Source: Bordetella parapertussis (GTDB taxonomy: Bacteria; Pseudomonadota; Gammaproteobacteria; Burkholderiales; Burkholderiaceae_C). From it: a DNA stretch of 30,412 bases. The translations under genes and the position numbers were made by a program. The notes beneath the pieces are model-generated. The model was not told the DNA's origin. It searched no databases and saw only the letters and a program-made list of their open reading frames with translations. The stretch is from the NCBI GenBank assembly GCA_945875935.1, contig CAMCNE010000017.1:1-30412 (forward strand), given 5' to 3'. This document shows positions 24,190-30,412 of this stretch, in pieces (position 1 is the stretch's first letter; each line of letters starts with the position of its first letter).

Positions 24190-25425
24190 TCAGGGCGTCG
24201 GCTTGTGGTTTGACGGCACCGCTGCTGGTGCGGTAATTCCCAGCCCTTGCAGCACCGCGTCGGTGTCCTGCCCGAGTGCGGGCGCCAGGCAAGCGATGCG
24301 CCCCGGTGTGAGGCTCAGCTTGGGCACCACGCCGGGCACGTCGAGCGACAAGCCGTCGGCGGTGGTGATGCGCTCGATCATGCCGCGCGCGCGGTAGTGC
24401 GGGTCTTCGGCGATGTCCTTGGCGGTGTAGACGCGGCCCACCGGCACTTGCGCGGCCTGCAGCGCCACCAGCACCTCGTCGACGCGACGCGATTGCGTCC
24501 ACGCGCCGATGGCGCCATCAATCTCTTGCACCCGCGCCACGCGACCGGTGTTGGTGGCCAGATCGGGCGCCAGCCCCAGATCGTCGCGGTCGATGGCGTG
24601 CATCAGGCGGCGGTAGATCGAGTCGCCGTTGCCCGCCACCAGCACCCAGCCGTCGACGCAGGCGTAGGAGTTGCTCGGCGCGATGCCGGGCAGCGCCGAG
24701 CCGCCGGGCTCGCGCACCGCGCCAAAGGCGCTGTACTCGGGCAGCAGGCTTTCCATGCAGTTGAAGACTGATTCATAGAGCGCCACATCCACCACCTGCC
24801 CCACGCCCTTGGGCGCTTGCGCGCTCACCGTGGCGTGGCGGTGCTGCAGCGCCATCAGGATGCCGATCACCCCGTGCAGCGAGGCCAGCGTGTCGCCGAT
24901 GCTCACGCCGCAGCGCACCGGCACGCGCCCGGGCTCGGCTGTCAGGTGGCGCAGCCCGCCCATGGCTTCGGCCACTGCCGCGAAGCCGGGCAGTTCGCGG
25001 TAGGGCCCGGTCTGACCGTAGCCGCTGATGCGGCACAAGATGAGCCCCGGATTGCGGCTGGCCAGGTCTTCGTAGCCCAGGCCCCAGGCTTCCATCACGC
25101 CGGGCTTGAAGTTCTCGACCACGATGTCGGCCTCGTCGATCAGCCGGCGCACGATGTCGCGCGATTGCGGGTCTTTCAGATCGAGCGCCACGCTTTTCTT
25201 GTTGCGCGACTGCACCTGCCACCACACGCTGGTGCCTTGGTGCAGCATGCGCCACAGCCGCAGCGGGTCGCCGCCGGGCTTGCCATCTGATGCAGGCGGC
25301 TCGATCTTGATGACCTCGGCGCCAAAGTCGCCCAGCGTCTTGCCGGCAAACGGGCCGGCAATGAGCTGGCCCAGCTCGATCACCTTGAGTCCGGCCAGCG
25401 GGCCGAAGGGCGTGGGGTCTGACAT
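24190..25425 (-). CDS. CaiB/BaiF family III CoA-transferase
   Basis: A 411-residue family III CoA-transferase, which moves CoA between carboxylic acids. The N-terminal LKVIELGQLIAGPFAGKTLGDFGAEVIKIEPP is classic. NKKSVALDLK and DIVVENFKPGVMEAWGLGY follow. The catalytic Asp should be D178 in GVSIGDTLASLHG, equivalent to Asp169 of formyl-CoA transferase. No partner such as an acyl-CoA dehydrogenase or hydratase adjoins it, so the acid substrate is unknown. GGAG lies about 6 bases before the ATG at 25425. It sits between rlmJ (26 bases away) and the membrane protease on the same strand. Confidence 0.92.
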   Translation of the reverse strand: MSDPTPFGPLAGLKVIELGQLIAGPFAGKTLGDFGAEVIKIEPPASDGKPGGDPLRLWRMLHQGTSVWWQVQSRNKKSVALDLKDPQSRDIVRRLIDEADIVVENFKPGVMEAWGLGYEDLASRNPGLILCRISGYGQTGPYRELPGFAAVAEAMGGLRHLTAEPGRVPVRCGVSIGDTLASLHGVIGILMALQHRHATVSAQAPKGVGQVVDVALYESVFNCMESLLPEYSAFGAVREPGGSALPGIAPSNSYACVDGWVLVAGNGDSIYRRLMHAIDRDDLGLAPDLATNTGRVARVQEIDGAIGAWTQSRRVDEVLVALQAAQVPVGRVYTAKDIAEDPHYRARGMIERITTADGLSLDVPGVVPKLSLTPGRIACLAPALGQDTDAVLQGLGITAPAAVPSNHKPTP

Positions 25426-25451
25426 GACGGTCTCCGGCTTGTGCCGCGGGC

Positions 25452-26294
25452 TCAGGCGGCTTTTTCTTCCAGCAGGTAATTGGCGCCGTCGTACTGGCCG
25501 AGCACTTCGGTCAGCCAGGGCAGCACCTCAAGCAGCTGCGCGTGCAGCGTGTACGGCGGGTTGAGGATGAACATGCCGCTGCCGGCCAGGCCGAAACCTT
25601 GCGAATCCGGTTGCTGAACCGTCAGGCGTGCATGCAGCCAGCCCTTGGGCGCCAGGCCTTCGAGTCGGCGCGGCAGCTGAGCGGCCTCAAGTTTGCTGAC
25701 CTGCGGGTACCAGACCATGTAGACGCCCTCGGGAAAGCGCAAGATGGCTTCGCGCAGCGAGCTGATCACCTTCGGGTAGTCGCCGTGGCCCTCGTAGCTC
25801 GGGTCCATCAGCACCACCGCGCGGCGTGATGACGGCGGCACCTGGCCCTTGAGGCCCTCGAAGCCGTCGGTGTCCTTGACCTCGGCGCCGCGCACCCCAC
25901 CCAGATAGGCCTCGAGGATGCGGTGGTCGGTTGGGTGGCGCTCGAACAGCCGCAGCTGGTCCTGCGAGCGCAGCAGCATCTGCGCAAAGGCCGGCGATCC
26001 CGGGTACTGCTCGAGCATGCCGTCGGGGTTGAACTGGCGCACCAGCGCCATGTAGTCGGCCACCGCCTCAGGCAAGTCGTCGCGCTCCCACAGACGGGCC
26101 ACGCCTTGCAGGTACTCGCCCTTTTTCTGCGCGTACTGGCCCTCGAGCGAATAGCCGCCGGCACCGGCGTGCGTGTCGATCATCCGATACGACTTGTCCT
26201 TCTGGTTCATGTAGCGCAGCACCAGCAACAAGGTGATGTGCTTGAGCACGTCGGCGTGGTTGCCGGCGTGAAAGGCGTGGCGGTAAGCGAGCAT
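25452..26294 (-). CDS. rlmJ: 23S rRNA (adenine(2030)-N6)-methyltransferase RlmJ
   Basis: A 280-residue RlmJ, which methylates N6 of A2030 in 23S rRNA using S-adenosylmethionine. It begins with the family hallmark MLAYRHAFHAGNHADVLKH. The S-adenosylmethionine site is MIDTHAGAGGYSL (38-50). Motif IV reads DPSYE at 164-168, where E. coli has DPPY; a Ser at the second Pro occurs in part of this family, to my recollection, and should not abolish activity. It is the first gene of a leftward run rlmJ - CoA-transferase - membrane protease and is divergent from the reductase gene across 121 bases, the longest gap in the window. Confidence 0.95.
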   Translation of the reverse strand: MLAYRHAFHAGNHADVLKHITLLLVLRYMNQKDKSYRMIDTHAGAGGYSLEGQYAQKKGEYLQGVARLWERDDLPEAVADYMALVRQFNPDGMLEQYPGSPAFAQMLLRSQDQLRLFERHPTDHRILEAYLGGVRGAEVKDTDGFEGLKGQVPPSSRRAVVLMDPSYEGHGDYPKVISSLREAILRFPEGVYMVWYPQVSKLEAAQLPRRLEGLAPKGWLHARLTVQQPDSQGFGLAGSGMFILNPPYTLHAQLLEVLPWLTEVLGQYDGANYLLEEKAA

Positions 26295-26415
26295 GCGCGG
26301 TGTCCCTGTTCAATGGGGCACTTTAGCCGCGTCAGCCGGGCTTCATCTTTCGAGGCGATGATCCAGCCCCTGCCATGCGCACGCACCGCCGCCAACCCCC
26401 TTTTTCAGATCGCCC

Positions 26416-27435
26416 ATGAAAGCTGTTGCCTATCTTCAACCCCTGCCCATCGACCACATTGATGCCCTGCTTGACGCTGATCTGCCCGAGCCCGAACCGA
26501 CCGGCCACGACCTGCGCGTGCGCGTGGCGGCGGTGTCGGTCAACCCGGTCGACACCAAGATCCGTCGCGGTGTGAAGCCTGCCGCCGGTCAGCCCAAGGT
26601 GCTGGGCTGGGACGCGGTGGGCGTGGTCGATGCGGTGGGCGACGCGGTCACGCTGTTCAAGCCCGGCGATCGCGTCTGGTATGCCGGCGACATCACCCGA
26701 GCCGGCAGCAACGCCGAGCTGCAGTGCGTCGACGAGCGCCTCGTCGGCCGCGCGCCAGCCACGCTGTCCGATACCGAGGCTGCGGCACTGCCGCTGACCG
26801 CCATCACCGCCTGGGAGCTGCTGTTCGATCGCTTCGGCGTCACGCCCGAAACGCGCGGCACGCTGCTCGTGGTGGGTGGCGCGGGCGGGGTCGGCTCGGT
26901 CCTGATTCAGCTGGCGCGCCAGCTCACCGCCTTGACCGTGGTGGCCACCGCCTCGCGAGCGGCCACGCAGGACTGGGTGCGGCAGCTCGGCGCGCACCAG
27001 GTGATCGATCACCGCCAGCCGCTGGCCGCGCAAGTGCAGCAGCTGGTCGATGGCGCACAGATCGCACCGGTCACCCATGTGGCCAGCCTCACGCAAACCG
27101 ACCAGCACTGGGATCAGCTCGTCGAGCTGCTCGCCCCGCAGGGCAAGATCGGCCTCATCGACGATCCGGCGTCGCCGCTGGATGTGATGCAGCTCAAGCG
27201 CAAGAGCCTGTCGCTGCACTGGGAGCTGATGTTCACGCGCTCGCTGTTCCACACCGCCGACATGCAGCGCCAGCACGAACTGCTCAACCAGGTGGCCGAT
27301 CTGGTGGACGCCGGCCGCGTGCGCAGCACCCTGGCCCAGCACTTCGGCACCATCACCGCCGCCAACCTCAGGCGCGCACACGCCCAGATCGAAAGCGGCA
27401 CCACGCTCGGCAAGATCGTGCTGGAAGGCTTCTGA
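26416..27435 (+). CDS. MDR-family NADPH:quinone/alkene reductase (zinc-independent alcohol dehydrogenase-like)
   Basis: A 339-residue medium-chain dehydrogenase/reductase. The NADP-binding motif is GGAGGVGSVLIQLARQL (about 154-170). Despite the usual name 'zinc-binding alcohol dehydrogenase', the catalytic and structural zinc cysteines are absent: the position after VNPVD has Thr-Lys and no four-Cys lobe follows GDRVW. It therefore belongs with zinc-independent quinone oxidoreductases that reduce enones or quinones with NADPH. The ATG at 26416 gives the normal MKAVAYL start. An Old Yellow Enzyme gene follows 47 bases on, so the pair may jointly reduce electrophilic alkenes; that is inference. 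Confidence 0.9.
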   Translation: MKAVAYLQPLPIDHIDALLDADLPEPEPTGHDLRVRVAAVSVNPVDTKIRRGVKPAAGQPKVLGWDAVGVVDAVGDAVTLFKPGDRVWYAGDITRAGSNAELQCVDERLVGRAPATLSDTEAAALPLTAITAWELLFDRFGVTPETRGTLLVVGGAGGVGSVLIQLARQLTALTVVATASRAATQDWVRQLGAHQVIDHRQPLAAQVQQLVDGAQIAPVTHVASLTQTDQHWDQLVELLAPQGKIGLIDDPASPLDVMQLKRKSLSLHWELMFTRSLFHTADMQRQHELLNQVADLVDAGRVRSTLAQHFGTITAANLRRAHAQIESGTTLGKIVLEGF

Positions 27436-27482
27436 GCCACCCGCTCAACATTCACGACTGAACTTTCCCTGTAGGCCACGCC

Positions 27483-28583
27483 ATGACCACCCTGTTCGAC
27501 CCCATCCACATCGGCTGCATCGCCGCGGCCAACCGCATCGTCATGGCACCGCTCACGCGCAACCGCGCCGGCGCCGGCGGCGTGCCACCCGAGATGGCAG
27601 CGCTGTATTACGCGCAGCGCGCCAGCGCCGGGCTCATCGTTGCCGAGGCCACCCAGATCAGCCCCGAAGGCCAGGGCTACATCGCCACCCCGGGCATCCA
27701 CAGCCCCGAGCAGGTGGCGGGCTGGCGCGGTGTGACCGATGCGGTGCACGCGGCCGGCGGGAAGATCGTGCTGCAGCTGTGGCACGTGGGCCGCATCTCG
27801 CACGTGTCGCTGTTGCCCGAGGGCATGGTGCCGGTGTCATCGTCCGCACGCGTGGCCGCCGCCAAGACATTCACGCAAGATGGTCTGGTCGATGTGTCGG
27901 CGCCGCGCGCGCTGCGCACCGACGAGATGCCGCGTCTGGTGGCCGACTACCGCCAGGCCGCACGCAACGCGATGGCTGCGGGCTTCGACGGCATCGAGGT
28001 GCATGGCGCCAACGGCTACTTGCTCGACCAGTTTCTGCGCGACAGCATCAACGACCGCACCGACGCCTATGGCGGTTCCATCGCCAACCGCTGCCGCGTG
28101 GTCGTCGAGACCATGCAGGCGGTGGTCGACGAGATCGGCGCCGATCGCTGCGGCATCCGCCTGAGCCCGGTCACGCCGTTCAACGACACCGGCCTCGACA
28201 GCGACTCCCAGGGCCTGTTCAACCACCTGATGGGCCAGCTCGCTCCCATGAAGCTCGCCTTCATGCACGTGATCGAAGGCTCCACCGGCGGCCCGCGCGA
28301 CTTTGCGCCGTTTGACTACGAAGCGCTGCACGCTCTCTACAAGCAGGCGCACCCGCAAGGCGTGTGGATGCTCAACAACGGCTACGACCGAGCCATGGCC
28401 CTCGAGGCGGTGGCCAGCGGCCTCGCCGATGCGGTCGCCTTCGGCAAGCCCTTCATCAGCAACCCCGACCTGGTGCGCCGCCTGCGCGAGGACGCCCCGC
28501 TCAACACGCTCGATGCCGCCACCATGTTCGGCGGCGACGCCAAGGGCTACATCGACTATCCGACGCTGGATGCGGTGAGTTGA
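27483..28583 (+). CDS. Old Yellow Enzyme family alkene reductase (NemA-like)
   Basis: A 366-residue FMN-dependent TIM-barrel ene-reductase. FMN contacts include NRIVMAPLTRNRA (Thr25) and QLWHVGR (98-104). The substrate-binding pair is His174/Asn177 with the proton donor Tyr179 in EVHGANGYLLDQFLRDSIN, and DRTDAYGGS follows. These are the classical (not thermophilic-like) OYE features of NemA/XenA-type enzymes, with His/Asn rather than His/His. It should reduce activated C=C bonds or nitro/nitrate-ester compounds with NAD(P)H. It is downstream of the MDR reductase, probably in one transcript, and converges on the MOSC gene with 16 bases between. No TetR- or LysR-type regulator adjoins it. Confidence 0.93.
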   Translation: MTTLFDPIHIGCIAAANRIVMAPLTRNRAGAGGVPPEMAALYYAQRASAGLIVAEATQISPEGQGYIATPGIHSPEQVAGWRGVTDAVHAAGGKIVLQLWHVGRISHVSLLPEGMVPVSSSARVAAAKTFTQDGLVDVSAPRALRTDEMPRLVADYRQAARNAMAAGFDGIEVHGANGYLLDQFLRDSINDRTDAYGGSIANRCRVVVETMQAVVDEIGADRCGIRLSPVTPFNDTGLDSDSQGLFNHLMGQLAPMKLAFMHVIEGSTGGPRDFAPFDYEALHALYKQAHPQGVWMLNNGYDRAMALEAVASGLADAVAFGKPFISNPDLVRRLREDAPLNTLDAATMFGGDAKGYIDYPTLDAVS

Positions 28584-28599
28584 CGGCCAGCCGCAACCC

Positions 28600-29172
28600 T
28601 CAGCGCTGCCCCGCCCGCCGCGAGCGGAAGAGTTCTGCAATGCCCACCTCGCGCGGGCCGTGGATGAGCTCGAATGCTTCGCCGGCGGCCAGCGTGCCGG
28701 GGGTGCGCACGGCCAGATAGAAGCCGCACCAGCCACTGGCCACCATCATCTTGCTGGCCTTGTTGAAGCCCATCACCGCGTCGAACTTGAAGCACGGAAA
28801 GCGCGGCTCGCTCACGGCCAGCTCGCAGTCGGCAAAGCGCAGCACGTCGCCCACGCAGACCTGGGCTTCGAGCAGGCCGCTGATCGTGAGGTTTTCGCCC
28901 ATGAAGCCGTGCGGCAGCAGCTCGCCCCACGGCGCCACGCTGGCTTGCGCGCGCACCGTCTGCCAAAAGGCGTAGTGCTCCACCGGGTAGGCGTAGACCG
29001 CCTTGCTCAACCCGCCGTGCACCGACAGGTCGGCCTGTTCGTCGCCCGCCAGCCCCATCGCGCGTGCCTCCACCGGGCCCGTCACGCCGCGCTTGACGAT
29101 GCCGGTGAGCTCGCTGCGGCCGCCGATGTCGATCGGCAGTGCGGCGCTGACGTTGACACTGATCACATGCAT
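28600..29172 (-). CDS. MOSC-domain protein, YiiM-like but lacking the C-terminal helical domain
   Basis: A 190-residue MOSC protein. Family segments are LAGDEQADLSVHGGLSKAVYAYPVEHYAFW (41-70), GFMGENLTISGL, VGDVLRF and SEPRFPCFKF with the conserved Cys near 127 that would bind the molybdenum cofactor. The layout matches E. coli YiiM, which detoxifies N-hydroxylated bases such as 6-hydroxylaminopurine, but YiiM (about 224 residues) has an extra C-terminal three-helix domain that is missing here. The protein ends LFRSRRAGQR. The ATG at 29172 gives a natural MHVISVNVS start. It is divergent from the cytochrome b561 gene across 110 bases. The substrate is not known. Confidence 0.88.
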   Translation of the reverse strand: MHVISVNVSAALPIDIGGRSELTGIVKRGVTGPVEARAMGLAGDEQADLSVHGGLSKAVYAYPVEHYAFWQTVRAQASVAPWGELLPHGFMGENLTISGLLEAQVCVGDVLRFADCELAVSEPRFPCFKFDAVMGFNKASKMMVASGWCGFYLAVRTPGTLAAGEAFELIHGPREVGIAELFRSRRAGQR

Positions 29173-29282
29173 GGCGGGTGGGTCCTGTTTGAATCTGGAG
29201 TGCGAGCGTCCGATTCTGCGGCGGCTCGTGCATGATCCCTCCGCTGGCAGTCGTCAGCACCCGCCAACGCACCCGGGCCCCC

Positions 29283-29825
29283 ATGAAAACCGCCACCACC
29301 GTCCGCTACACCCTCACCGCCATGGCCTTGCACTGGTTGCTGGCCATCGCCATCGTGGCCGTCTTCGGTGTGGGGCTTTACATGGAAGACCTGCCGCGCT
29401 CACCCGAGAAGCTGCAGCTGGTCACCTGGCACAAATGGGCGGGGGTGAGCATCCTGGCGCTGTCTGCGTTGCGCTTGCTGTGGCGCCTCGCGCATCGCCC
29501 GCCCGCCGAGCAGCCCATGCCCGCCTGGCAGCAGCGCTCGGCGCAGGCCGTGCATTTGGTGCTTTACGGCTTGTTTTTCGCGGTGCCGCTGGCGGGTTGG
29601 GCCCACAGCTCGGCGGTGGGTGTGCCGATCGTGTGGTTTGGCGTGCTGCAGCTGCCTGATTTCGTGCCGGTCGACAAGGCGCTGGCCCGCGACTTCAAGG
29701 AGTTGCACGAGGCCTTCGCCTGGGCGTTGATGGTGTTGGTGGCGCTGCATGTGGCTGCGGCGCTCAAGCACCAGTTCATCGATCGCGATGGTCTGATCGC
29801 TCGCATGTGGCCAGGCCGCGGTTGA
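29283..29825 (+). CDS. Cytochrome b561 (CybB/YodB-type)
   Basis: A 180-residue four-helix membrane cytochrome b. Histidines at 17 (ALHWLL), 50 (TWHKWAG), 142 (ELHEAFAW) and 156 (ALHVAAALK) fall where E. coli CybB has its two-haem ligands. Helices run at about 12-33, 49-68, 88-107 and 142-163. CybB oxidises ubiquinol and passes electrons, including to superoxide; electron partners here are unknown. The ATG at 29283 is chosen over an earlier in-frame start because it directly precedes the first helix at the normal distance. A YceI gene starts 4 bases after its stop, a standard pair. Confidence 0.93.
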   Translation: MKTATTVRYTLTAMALHWLLAIAIVAVFGVGLYMEDLPRSPEKLQLVTWHKWAGVSILALSALRLLWRLAHRPPAEQPMPAWQQRSAQAVHLVLYGLFFAVPLAGWAHSSAVGVPIVWFGVLQLPDFVPVDKALARDFKELHEAFAWALMVLVALHVAAALKHQFIDRDGLIARMWPGRG

Positions 29826-29829
29826 GCGC

Positions 29830-30408
29830 ATGAAGCGGCTGGCTCGTTTTTCAGGGTCGCTCGCCGTGGCGCTGGCCGCGCTGCTGTTGCTGCCACCCGC
29901 GCAAGCCCAGCAAAAGCTGCTGCCTGCGCAAAGCGAGATCAGCTTTGTCAGCCGCCAGATGGGCTCGCCCGTCGAAGGGCGCTTTCGCAGCTTCGAAGCC
30001 CAGGTCACGCTCGACCCCAAGCAGCTCGCCGCCGCCAAGATCGTGATGGTGGTCGACCTGGCCAGCGCCAGCTTGGCCAGCACCGAGACCGAAACCGAGT
30101 TGCGCCAGAGCGACTGGTTCGACGTCAAGAAATTCCCGCAGGCCAGCTTCACCTCCAGCGCCGTCAAGTCGGCCGGGCCGGGGCGCATCGAGGTGGTGGG
30201 CACGTTCAGCCTCAAGGGCCGCGGCCGAGCGCTCACCGTGCCGGTGGCCCTGACGCAATCTGGCGGCATCACCACCGCCACCGGCGCGTTCACCATCAAG
30301 CGGCTCGACTTCAAGGTGGGTGACGGCGACTGGGCCGACACCGACCTCATCGCCAACGACGTGCAGGTCAAGTTCAAGCTGGCGCTGAGCGGCGTGGCCG
30401 CGCTGTGA
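29830..30408 (+). CDS. Periplasmic YceI-family lipocalin-like protein
   Basis: A 192-residue YceI protein. Residues 1-26 form a Sec signal peptide (KR start, alanine/leucine core, cleavage after AQA). The mature part is a beta-barrel lipocalin-like fold that binds a polyisoprenoid such as a quinone in known members. Family segments are SEISFVSRQMGSPVEGRF, FDVKKFPQASFTSS, VVGTFSLKGRGRALTVPV and ATGAFTIKRLDFKVGDGDWADTDLIANDVQVKFKLAL. It lies 4 bases after the cytochrome b561 gene, so they are co-transcribed and may share a quinone-linked redox role. A second YceI gene often follows in such operons, but the window ends 4 bases after this stop. Confidence 0.93.
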   Translation: MKRLARFSGSLAVALAALLLLPPAQAQQKLLPAQSEISFVSRQMGSPVEGRFRSFEAQVTLDPKQLAAAKIVMVVDLASASLASTETETELRQSDWFDVKKFPQASFTSSAVKSAGPGRIEVVGTFSLKGRGRALTVPVALTQSGGITTATGAFTIKRLDFKVGDGDWADTDLIANDVQVKFKLALSGVAAL

Positions 30409-30412
30409 GCCG

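Noticed and set aside
26416..27435. Zinc-dependent alcohol dehydrogenase
   Set aside because: Catalytic and structural zinc cysteines are missing, so it is better described as a zinc-independent MDR reductase.

Overview
The window is dense, high-GC bacterial chromosome with about 30 genes and almost no non-coding DNA. The longest gene-free gap is about 120 bases (26295-26415), so no stretch over 300 bases lacks a gene. Protein types and gene order point to a betaproteobacterium of the order Burkholderiales. The indicators are a pilT-pilU pair divergent from yggS/proC, recG followed by oxyR, queA and tgt close together, and a cytochrome b561-YceI pair. The genus cannot be fixed from the sequence alone.

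Layout. 1-2.5 kb: the tail of a ChaN-like protein, a GlcD/D-lactate-dehydrogenase-type flavoprotein, and a divergent cobalamin adenosyltransferase. 2.5-6.2 kb: three leftward genes, rsmI, tldD and a class I DAHP synthase. 6.1-7.8 kb: a rightward yraN - SIS-domain isomerase - BON lipoprotein cluster, matching the E. coli yraN-diaA-dolP order and divergent from rsmI. 7.8-11 kb: leftward twitching-motility ATPases pilT and pilU, followed by a beta-hydroxyacid dehydrogenase. 11-13 kb: rightward yggS, a small membrane protein and proC. 13-19 kb: leftward recG, oxyR, prfC and ubiA. 19-22.8 kb: queA and tgt (queuosine tRNA modification), separated by an opposite-strand membrane glycosyltransferase. 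22.8-23.4 kb: a Doc/Fic toxin with an AbrB-type antitoxin. 23.5-26.3 kb: a CPBP membrane protease, a family III CoA-transferase and rlmJ. 26.4-30.4 kb: a zinc-independent MDR reductase, an Old Yellow Enzyme, a MOSC protein, a cytochrome b561 and a periplasmic YceI protein.

Most of the window is housekeeping: rRNA/tRNA modification, translation termination, aromatic and proline biosynthesis, ubiquinone, DNA repair, oxidative stress and type IV pilus retraction. The only clearly accessory module is the toxin-antitoxin pair wedged behind tgt. I saw no tRNA, rRNA, CRISPR array, insertion sequence, prophage or integrase, and no strong candidate for an undescribed multi-gene system. The best second-look items are a 31-base palindrome inside recG, the toxin-antitoxin module sharing a CTAG stop site with tgt, a conserved-looking small membrane protein coupled to proC, and a cysteine cluster at the end of the glycosyltransferase.
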